Shown: positions 56,232 to 64,000 of the stretch, in pieces
Layout: each line of letters opens with the position of its first letter
How positions within the stretch are numbered: position 1 is the stretch's first letter
Assembly (NCBI GenBank): GCA_001464615.1
Contig: LNFI01000038.1
Coordinates: 1 to 64,000, forward strand
Length of the DNA: 64,000 nucleotides
DNA from: Sphingomonadales bacterium Ga0077557
GTDB taxonomy: Bacteria > Pseudomonadota > Alphaproteobacteria > Sphingomonadales > Sphingomonadaceae
Direction: 5' to 3'
Position numbers and translations under genes: made by a program
The notes under the pieces: model-generated
Seen by the model: only the letters and a program-made list of their open reading frames with translations
Database searches by the model: none
Told to the model about the DNA's origin: nothing

Positions 56232-56896
56232 ACGTTTACCGCACAGTTCGGTACGCAAGGTATAGGCCTTTGCGAAACCACCCTTCCCGTATAGGTGTCA
56301 ATCAATATTTCAACACATTGGTTCGGCCCTAATATCAAACGCCGACGTAAACCGCGCCCATCTGGCAAAAAAAGTTGGCATAGAACAGCTTGCGCTAGCA
56401 AAATTCTATTTCCAACTGAAGGCGTAGTCTTCTCAGAGACGCTCGCTGAAGCCGTACCGATAAAAATTCCGTTGAAAGCGCTAGCAAATTGATCAGGTTT
56501 TACATCAAATTGCCCTTTAAGATCAGAAAGGTCGATGAATCCTTGTACAATTCGACCGTTTGCCCCGCGCATGGTTACAGCAATATCTCCTGTCTCTGGG
56601 CAAATCGTAGCGTCAATCTTTCGACCACGGTCACTTGGATGCCAAATTGCCGAGGTCGGATCAACGGGACATCTGTCATTTTCTTTCCACATTTCCCGCT
56701 GGAACGCGACTGATTGCTCCGAAAGCGTCGTACTGTTGGCATGTTTGAAAACTTGATCGTTAATGGCGGGGACGCCGGTCGTGATCATAAAAGTACCGAG
56801 CGCGGTCGCCGCTGCCACGGCAAACTTTTCTGGAAGGCTTTGCAACCAATTTCCCGATTTATTCTTAATGGGCGGCGATGTTAATTTGGCAGCCAT
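56228..56896 (-). CDS. Single-span membrane protein, unknown function
   Basis: 222 residues from ATG 56896 (GGGG upstream); an ATG 11 codons earlier is an alternative. One helix (FAVAAATALGTFMITTGVP) is followed by an extracytoplasmic domain with REMWKENDRCPVDPTSAIWH, TICPETGDIAVTMRGANGR and a C-terminal part with several cysteines. No family recognised. AT-rich and paired with the small secreted protein gene by ATGA overlap, so the two probably work together. Confidence 0.6.
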   Translation of the reverse strand: MAAKLTSPPIKNKSGNWLQSLPEKFAVAAATALGTFMITTGVPAINDQVFKHANSTTLSEQSVAFQREMWKENDRCPVDPTSAIWHPSDRGRKIDATICPETGDIAVTMRGANGRIVQGFIDLSDLKGQFDVKPDQFASAFNGIFIGTASASVSEKTTPSVGNRILLAQAVLCQLFLPDGRGLRRRLILGPNQCVEILIDTYTGRVVSQRPIPCVPNCAVNV

Positions 56897-57016
56897 ATTT
56901 GGACCCCAGCGACTCAAGATAACTTCCAATGGTAACAGTCCACGGGGAGTGTTGTCGAGATAAAGCCATTGGAGAATTGATATGCAATCAAATTACAATT
57001 TCGGCCAATACAAAAC

Positions 57017-57526
57017 TTAGTCGCGATCCCGGTCCGCCAGTTCGCGATCAAACCAATATTGCTTGTCGCCAAGAATGCGTTTGAGTAGCGGCGGGTCAGC
57101 GAGCGCGTCGACGTGCGGCAATCGGGGCAAATCGTGGCGGGCATAATTGCCGTCGAATGCAATGTCGGTGCAACCGACGCAGAAGTAACAGCCGTCCAGA
57201 TAGACAACAATATCGCCCACCGCGAAGTTTTCGAGCGTTTCGCGCATTCCCGCAGCCCACTCGGCAAATTCAGCCTCGGTAACCATCGTCAGGGCGCGAC
57301 GCTCGGCATCGCGTCGGGCGATTTCGATGAGCGAGAGTTCGGTCTCTCTAACCTCGGCAAAGATGAATGATCTGCTACATTTCGTGCAACCGATCATCCA
57401 GCCACAGCCACACCACGGACAATCGAGTTGCCCAGGCGACATGGCGGGCTCATCCTCGCAGGCACAGAACGAGAGGACGTCGTTGTTGGCCTTGAAGAAG
57501 TATTTGGTTTTTGTCGGTGCCGACAT
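57017..57526 (-). CDS. Cysteine-rich protein, possible zinc ribbon
   Basis: 169 residues, ATG 57526. N-terminal cysteines in FCACEDEPAMSPGQLDCPWC and GCTKCSRSF have zinc-ribbon-like CPxCG-type spacing; another pair lies in GCYFCVGC. The middle is helical (EFAEWAAGMRETLENF). The function is unknown. It stands alone, upstream of the membrane-protein pair on the same strand. Confidence 0.65.
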   Translation of the reverse strand: MSAPTKTKYFFKANNDVLSFCACEDEPAMSPGQLDCPWCGCGWMIGCTKCSRSFIFAEVRETELSLIEIARRDAERRALTMVTEAEFAEWAAGMRETLENFAVGDIVVYLDGCYFCVGCTDIAFDGNYARHDLPRLPHVDALADPPLLKRILGDKQYWFDRELADRDRD

Positions 57527-57568
57527 GTCGCCTACTCCGTTGGCAGGTATATCTCCCCACCCTCAGCC

Positions 57569-57928
57569 TTAAAGCGGGCAATCAATTCCTACATTCCGTT
57601 GATCAGCCCCCACCATCTGCCGCGCCCGCATCAACAAATACAGCGCAAACCCAACCGCCACGCCCGGCACCATGCCGAGCACGATGCAGACCCAGCCATG
57701 CCGGATGCCATGGGTATGCCGCTCTTACAGTATCCATGCCGACAGGATTACCCAGCAGGCAAGCGTGTCGGCGGCATAGCCGCTGGCGTAAGGGTTGACG
57801 AAGCCCGCCGCGAAGGCGCCGATCACGTCGGGGTGAGCGATCAGCGGGGGCGTTACGACCAAGGCGAACACCGCCAGAAAGGCGAGTGCGGCGGCGATGA
57901 TCACCGCCTTGAACACCCCCGCCGCCAT
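57569..57928 (-). pseudogene. DUF2834 family membrane protein interrupted by in-frame TAA
   Basis: From ATG 57928 the frame encodes FKAVIIAAALAFLAVFALVV and PDVIGAFAAGFVNPYASGYA, typical of DUF2834, up to AWIL, then a TAA at 57725-57727. The same frame continues at once as ERHTHGIRHGWVCIVLGMVP and GVAVGFALYLLMRARQ to TAA 57569-57571. Homologues have an aromatic residue where the stop is, so a single base change (TAT/TAC to TAA) explains it. It lies 3 bases behind thiC on the same strand. A truncated product is possible. Confidence 0.75.
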
Positions 57929-57931
57929 TGG

Positions 57932-59815
<1,884 letters not shown>

Positions 59816-59885
59816 TCAATTCGCTCCAAGCTATCGAAGGAGCTACGAACGATTGCGCCGATCAACAGGATCGGTCTCGCGCGCC

Positions 59886-59976
59886 ACTTCCTCCGCCGGT
59901 GTCAGCCGGATCAGGTTCAGCGGGTCGGAGGCTGCCGCCTCCCTCTCAAGCGCAGCCAACAGCGCTTCCCCGGGGA
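59886..59976 (-). promoter_or_regulatory. TPP riboswitch (THI element) before thiC
   Basis: Read on the minus strand, a GGGG segment, an AAGCGC/GCGCTT hairpin, TTGAGAGGG and a GGAGGC/GCCTCC hairpin are followed by the thi box: GACCCGCTGAACCTGATCCG, a CCGG-CTGACA-CCGG stem, then GCGGAGGAAG. This is the conserved thiamine-pyrophosphate aptamer; binding TPP should lower thiC expression. It lies 70 bases before the thiC ATG. A part of it is repeated at 61187. Confidence 0.93.
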
Positions 59977-60090
59977 TATGGCGAGGATAGTGCGAAGAAA
60001 TGAGATAGTCCAGCACGTGATCGCGCTCGACAAAATCGTAACAGGGTAACAAGATAGCAATTGTCGAAAAGCATTTTCCATGGAGGTGAT

Positions 60091-60999
60091 ATGATCGCTC
60101 GCCCGCAGTGGTCTGCCGCCCTGTCCGTGATCTCAATGGCGATGGTCATGGCGTCGCCAGTCTCGGGCCGGTCTGCGCCTGCGCAAACCGCCCTCCCTGG
60201 CCCGGCCAGCACCACCAGCACCGACGGCAATGACATCGTGGTCGAGGGTTCACGCAAAACCCTGCGAAACATGCTGAAACAGACGCTGGATAACGGCCCA
60301 CAAAACCAACTAGCCCGGTATGCGGACGGGTTTTGCCCGCGCGTTGATGGCTTTCCCGAAGAATGGTCGCCGATTATCGAAACGGTCGTGCGCAACAATG
60401 CGGCCGAGGCTGGGGTGCAGGTGAAGAATGCCGGATGCCGGCCCAATGCGCTGATCCTCTTCACAGACCATCCGCAGCAATTGATGGTTGATCTCGACAA
60501 GGCTAGCCCCTCGCTTTTGGCTCATTTGTCGGCGGGGCAGCGGCAATTGCTCTTGGGCAAGAAGCGCGCCGTCTATTCCTCTCGGGTCGTCCAGCAGGTC
60601 GATCGCGAGGGCAATGCCATTAGCGACGGCATCTCCCGCAGTTTCGGAGCGACCCGGATATCGGCCAATGTCCGATCGGATATCCTGCTCTCGGTCGTCG
60701 TCATCGATATCAACCAATCGCCCGGTAAATCGCTGCGCCAGCTCGCGGATTTTGCGACAATGCACCTGCTGCTCAACCTCACGGTCAAAACACTGGACGA
60801 AGCGAACCCTTCTTCGGTCCTGTCGTTATTCATGCCACATGAAGGGATGGCAGTGCCGCAACGATTGTCTTTGATCGATCGCGCGACGCTCCACGGCCTC
60901 TATGTTCCCCGCAGCAACAACTTTACCGCACAAGAACAGCGTGAACGGATCATCGGCACCATCAAGAAGGGCTATCGCGCAATCGCGGCGGCGGAGTGA
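60091..60999 (+). CDS. Exported protein, duplicated copy 1
   Basis: 302 residues from ATG 60091, with a textbook GGAGGTGAT ribosome site. Signal peptide (SAALSVISMAMVMASPVSG), then the sphingomonad-type DIVVEGSRKTLR motif, FCPRVDGFPEEWSPIIE, ALILFTDHPQQLM and LRQLADFATMHLLLNLTVKT. Two cysteines (FCPRV and GCRPN) could pair. I recognise it as a conserved sphingomonad hypothetical family; the function is unknown. It is divergent from thiC. Confidence 0.82.
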   Translation: MIARPQWSAALSVISMAMVMASPVSGRSAPAQTALPGPASTTSTDGNDIVVEGSRKTLRNMLKQTLDNGPQNQLARYADGFCPRVDGFPEEWSPIIETVVRNNAAEAGVQVKNAGCRPNALILFTDHPQQLMVDLDKASPSLLAHLSAGQRQLLLGKKRAVYSSRVVQQVDREGNAISDGISRSFGATRISANVRSDILLSVVVIDINQSPGKSLRQLADFATMHLLLNLTVKTLDEANPSSVLSLFMPHEGMAVPQRLSLIDRATLHGLYVPRSNNFTAQEQRERIIGTIKKGYRAIAAAE

Positions 61000-61098
61000 A
61001 GCAGCGGCGCTGCGCTGCTAAATACCGCAAAATAGCGCTTGGATTTCCGTTGACCTAAATTCTATTCCAGGCGTGCCGCGAGCCCCCGGAACCAAAGA

Positions 61099-61186
61099 TC
61101 AGAAAGTATAGCCGAGCCCGATGGCGCAATAGACTTGATTGGGATTGCCAGCGACGCTCGTCAACGGCGATCGCACGAAATCTCCC
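61099..61186 (-). pseudogene. Orphan 3' end of mipA-like gene
   Basis: The minus strand encodes the same C-terminus as the intact mipA gene (NPNQVYCAIGLGYTF, stop at 61099-61101) and the residues just before it, and then ends at the duplication junction at about 61186. One residue differs (Cys in place of Ser). It is a passive remnant of the tandem duplication. Confidence 0.85.
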
Positions 61187-61326
61187 CGCAGCCAACAGCA
61201 CTTCCCGGGGGATATTGGGCGGATAGTGCGAAGAAATGAGATGGTCCAGCACGCGACCGCGCTCGACAAAATCCCACCAAGGCAACAAGATAGCAATTGT
61301 CGAAAAGCATTTTCCATCGAGGTGAT

Positions 61327-62241
61327 ATGATCGCTCGCCCGCATTGGTCTGCCGCCCTGTCCGTGATCTCGATGGCGATGGTCATGGCGTCGCCACTCTC
61401 GGGCCGGTCTGCGCCTGCGCAAACCGCCCTCCCCGGCCCGGCCAGCACCACCAGCACCGACGGCAATGACATCGTGGTCGAGGGTTCACGCAAAACGCTG
61501 CGGCACACCCTGAAACAGACGCTGGATACCGGGCCACAAAGCCAGCTGGCCCGATATGAAGACGGGTTTTGCCCGCGCGTTGATGGCTTTCCCGAAGAAT
61601 GGTCGCCGATTATCGAGGAGATTGTGCGCAACAATGCGGCAGAGGCTGGGGTGCTCGTGAAGCGACCGGGCTGCCGGCCCAATGCGTTGATCGTCTTCAC
61701 CGACCAGCCACAGCAGTTGATGGCCATCTTTGAAAAGGCCAACCCCTCCCTGTCGGCCCATTTGTCGCCAGCCCAGCGGCAATTGCTGCTGGGCAAAAAG
61801 CGCGCCGCCTATTCCGCTCGGGTCGTCCAGCAACTTGATCGCGAAGGCAATGGCTATGATTTTTTCTCAAACACCATTCGCAATGCCAAAGCGACCCGAC
61901 TATCGACCAATTTCCGATCGGATATCCGGCTGTCGGTTGTCGTGATCGATATCAACCAAACGCCCGGTAAAACACTGCGTCAGCTCGCCGATTTTGCGAC
62001 GATGCACTTGCTGCTCAACCTCTCGGTTAAAACCCTGGATGAGACGAACCCTTCCTCGGTCCTGTCGCTGTTCATGCCGCATGACGGGGTGGCGGTGCCG
62101 GCACAACTCTCTTTAGTCGATCGGGCGACGATCGAGGGTCTTTATGTTCCCGCCAGAAACAATTTTACCGCAGATAACCAGCGCGAACGGATCCTCGGGC
62201 ACATCACCAAGGAATTTCGCGCAATCGCGGCGGGGAAGTGA
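61327..62241 (+). CDS. Exported protein, duplicated copy 2
   Basis: 304 residues from ATG 61327; the ribosome site is CGAGGTGAT, weaker than in copy 1 by one base. It has the same signal peptide and motifs as copy 1. The main differences are in the middle, where copy 2 reads NGYDFFSNTIRNAKATRLST and is two residues longer, and in scattered substitutions. The frame is intact, so both copies have been kept open since duplication. Confidence 0.82.
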   Translation: MIARPHWSAALSVISMAMVMASPLSGRSAPAQTALPGPASTTSTDGNDIVVEGSRKTLRHTLKQTLDTGPQSQLARYEDGFCPRVDGFPEEWSPIIEEIVRNNAAEAGVLVKRPGCRPNALIVFTDQPQQLMAIFEKANPSLSAHLSPAQRQLLLGKKRAAYSARVVQQLDREGNGYDFFSNTIRNAKATRLSTNFRSDIRLSVVVIDINQTPGKTLRQLADFATMHLLLNLSVKTLDETNPSSVLSLFMPHDGVAVPAQLSLVDRATIEGLYVPARNNFTADNQRERILGHITKEFRAIAAGK

Positions 62242-62340
62242 AGCGACCGCGCGGCGCTATTGAATACCGCAGAATAGCGCACGAATTTCCGTTGGCCTAA
62301 ATTCTATTCCAGTCGTGTCCGGCGCGCCCGGAACCGCCAA

Positions 62341-63216
62341 TCAAAAAGTATAGCCGAGCCCGATGGCGCTATAGACTTGATTGGGATTGCCAGCGACGCT
62401 CGTCAACGGCGATCGCGCGAAATCGCCCTGCAACCGGCTGTAGGAGACCAGCGTAAAGAGCTGAAGCCCGCGTTGCAGATCGCCGGATAGCGCATAATTG
62501 AACAGCAGATTGGCGGTGTAATTTTTCACGCCGCCGCGCGGGCGGGCAAACAGCGGCAAGCCACTGCGCGCAGCGCCCGCAGCGTCGACCGCGAAATAGG
62601 TTTCGGCATAGCCATCGCCGACGATCGTGGCCGATCCGCCAATGCCGACATAAGCGCGACGGCTGATCGGCGTGCCATAATCAATCACCGGCATCAGCAC
62701 ATAGCTGTCATGAACACCGGTCACGTCGCGGACATAGTTGACCCGCACGGATAGCCGGTCATAGGGGCTAGTGATCACCCCGGTCTTGCCGATGCCGACA
62801 TAACCGCCCACTTCGAGTGCCGCCCGGCGCCGACCCAGCGCGAGCACCCGGGTATCGATGATCCGTGCCGTACGATTGAGATTGAGGCTGACCACAGGCC
62901 CGAGCATCAAATCCCAGCTGGCCAGCGATTTGTCGCGGATCAGATCGGCAGAAAGCTGCAATCCGCGTGAGGAAAAGTTGATGCCATCGACCCGACCGCG
63001 CACAGCGGCAACCGGGATCACCACATAATCATTGGAGCCATCATAGCTGGGGACCAGCCCGACACCGCCGCCAATGGTGATGGTATCCCGATCCAGCGCT
63101 GCCGGATCCACGTCGATTCGTGGGGGTGTCGGGCGATCAGCCTTCTGTGCAAAGGCCGGAACGGCGATCACAGTGAGCGATGCGGCGGTGGCAAGCAAAC
63201 GCAGACAACACAACAC
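62341..63216 (-). CDS. MipA/OmpV family outer-membrane protein
   Basis: 291 residues. Signal peptide (LRLLATAASLTVIAVPAFA), then the family start DTITIGGGVGLVPSYDGSND, a series of alternating strands (GKTGVITSPYDRLSVRVNYV, YVGIGGSATIVGDGYAETYF) and the terminal aromatic YSAIGLGYTF typical of outer-membrane barrels. MipA scaffolds murein enzymes in E. coli; other members have different roles, so the function is open. Its 3' end is repeated at 61099. Confidence 0.9.
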   Translation of the reverse strand: MLCCLRLLATAASLTVIAVPAFAQKADRPTPPRIDVDPAALDRDTITIGGGVGLVPSYDGSNDYVVIPVAAVRGRVDGINFSSRGLQLSADLIRDKSLASWDLMLGPVVSLNLNRTARIIDTRVLALGRRRAALEVGGYVGIGKTGVITSPYDRLSVRVNYVRDVTGVHDSYVLMPVIDYGTPISRRAYVGIGGSATIVGDGYAETYFAVDAAGAARSGLPLFARPRGGVKNYTANLLFNYALSGDLQRGLQLFTLVSYSRLQGDFARSPLTSVAGNPNQVYSAIGLGYTF

Positions 63217-63305
63217 GTTCTTCTCCCAGACAACGGAAAAATCCTAGCTTATGGTTAACGCCAGGCAAGCCGATTGTCTCCGCCCCCGCGGCAAAACTGC
63301 CCCGA

Positions 63306-63770
63306 TTAGAGAAGATACCGCATCTTTATTTCCTGTTGATCAGGTGCCGCGCCAATGTCGAACCGCGCCGAGGAAAATCGCGGCGGGCCGAATCGAATGA
63401 TTGGGTTGCGCGAAAAGCCAAATCCTTCGCGCGGGATGCCAAGCAATGTATCGAGCTTGTTATTGCCATTGGCGTCATGGATCACCGCAACGGCATAGCT
63501 ACCATAAGGCAGGTCATCGAAATGCACCTTGTGCATCGTGGCGGGAACCGAGCGAGTCACGGCGCGCGCATCATCGATACACCCGGGGAAATTCTTGGGG
63601 TCAGCCGTCAGACACAGGCGGAGTTCGCCGCGATCGGAACGCAGATTATCGATGGTGACGTCAAGCGTCGTGGTCAGCGCTGCCCCCGGCAACAGACCGA
63701 CCAGGATCAGCGCCGCCCCCAGCCGACGCGTGAAGCGCTGTGCCGGACCGATGGGCGGTTGATCGCGCAC
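63306..63770 (-). CDS. DUF2141 family exported protein
   Basis: About 154 residues from GTG 63770; an in-frame ATG at 63848 would place part of the protein over the end of the upstream gene. A hydrophobic leader (LGAALILVGLLPGAAL) is followed by DUF2141: IDNLRSDRGELRLCLTADPK and YAVAVIHDANGNNKLDTLLG with GIPREGFGFSRNP. Family function unknown. It overlaps the neighbouring sterol-desaturase-type frame by about 110 bases if both are translated as read. Confidence 0.85.
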   Translation of the reverse strand: MRDQPPIGPAQRFTRRLGAALILVGLLPGAALTTTLDVTIDNLRSDRGELRLCLTADPKNFPGCIDDARAVTRSVPATMHKVHFDDLPYGSYAVAVIHDANGNNKLDTLLGIPREGFGFSRNPIIRFGPPRFSSARFDIGAAPDQQEIKMRYLL

Positions 63771-64000
63771 GACCTGGCAGTTTGTCGAAACCACCGATTC
63801 CCCGGTCAGTTCCGCAAACATGGTCCCAGAAGCGAAAATATAGCCCATAATTGCACCTGTAGTCAGAGTGATGCCGCTGATGATGGCTCGCGGTAATCAA
63901 CCATGCACCCATTGGCCCAGCCCAGATGAACCGAGGGAAAACCTCCCACCCCATATGGTTGGTTACCCCCATAACCGTCATTACCGTCAAAACCAATGCA
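63661..64000 (-). CDS. Sterol desaturase/fatty acid hydroxylase family protein (3' part)
   Basis: The gene enters from beyond the right edge. The visible C-terminal part includes TNHMGWEVFPRFIW and the di-iron histidine cluster TASHHQRHHSDYRCNYGLYF followed by RFWDHVCGTDRG, as in C-5 sterol desaturases and bacterial carotenoid/fatty-acid hydroxylases. After that motif the frame runs on for about 45 Gly/Ala/Arg-rich residues to TGA at 63661, overlapping the DUF2141 gene. That tail is unusual and may mean a shifted or late stop. Confidence 0.75.
   Translation of the reverse strand, partial: ALVLTVMTVMGVTNHMGWEVFPRFIWAGPMGAWLITASHHQRHHSDYRCNYGLYFRFWDHVCGTDRGIGGFDKLPGRARSTAHRSGTALHASAGGGADPGRSVAGGSADHDA

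Larger units (their letters stand above)
59951..62428. repeat. Tandem duplication, two units of about 1.24 kb
   Basis: Unit A (59951-61186) and unit B (61187-62428) run head to tail. Each contains, in order, the 5' part of the TPP riboswitch leader, an exported-protein gene (60091-60999 and 61327-62241), and the 3' end of a mipA-like gene on the minus strand. At the junction near 61186 mipA-type sequence (CGAAATCTCCC) switches to leader-type sequence (CGCAGCCAACAG), which identifies the break. In unit B the mipA part runs on into the whole gene. Confidence 0.88.

Overview
The window looks like a chromosomal segment of a GC-rich alphaproteobacterium, most likely a sphingomonad (Sphingomonadales). 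This is inferred from gene content and order: one bifunctional Rsh, rpmF-plsX-fabH-ihfA-merR as one operon, the lptCAB-rpoN run preceded by a short RNase D, class I PHA synthase next to a phasin, a CC_3452-type secreted protein, and the alphaproteobacterial DNA-ligase-associated repair genes. No rRNA, tRNA, CRISPR array or complete mobile element was recognised.

Region by region. 0-5.4 kb: queuosine-precursor transporter, a small ORF, an AT-rich islet with a membrane protein, an intergenic hairpin cluster, then argB, yggT, a DUF167 gene, folD and marC, the last three overlapping. 5.5-9.6 kb: a probable polyprenyl-phosphate-sugar glycosylation locus (polytopic GT-C-like protein, GtrA flippase, SAM methyltransferase, DPM-type GT2). 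9.7-17.2 kb: DUF885 hydrolase, Rsh, HxlR regulator, thioesterase, TSUP exporter, AlaC-type aminotransferase. 17.3-20 kb: PHA synthase and phasin. 20-26.3 kb: clpS, murA, the rpmF-plsX-fabH-ihfA-merR operon, MAPEG and MBL proteins. 26.4-33.5 kb: a pabB-pabC fusion, aspartate aminotransferase, msrA, pdeM, kup and an HTH protein. 33.8-41.8 kb: M20 peptidase, double retropepsin-like protein, ligase-associated helicase, a four-gene AT-rich island, ligase-associated exonuclease. 41.7-51 kb: STAS-like and ABM proteins, rpoN, lptB/lptA/lptC, RNase D, a double cold-shock protein, GNAT, racemase, ATP-dependent DNA ligase. 51-54 kb: lipoprotein, PhyH, VOC and an exported protein. 53.8-55.8 kb: a toxin-antitoxin patch with one intact YefM-YoeB pair and decayed parDE and relE. 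55.9-57.5 kb: a second AT-rich accessory stretch. 57.6-64 kb: a DUF2834 gene broken by a stop codon, thiC with a TPP riboswitch, a 1.24-kb tandem duplication giving two paralogous exported proteins, MipA/OmpV, DUF2141 and the end of a sterol-desaturase-family gene.

The four genes of the ligase-associated DNA damage response (pdeM, DEXH helicase, exonuclease, ligase), often clustered in other genomes, are all present here but spread over about 20 kb and separated by unrelated genes and an AT-rich insertion. With the duplication at thiC and the toxin-antitoxin remnants, this makes the right half of the window clearly rearranged compared with the conservative left half.
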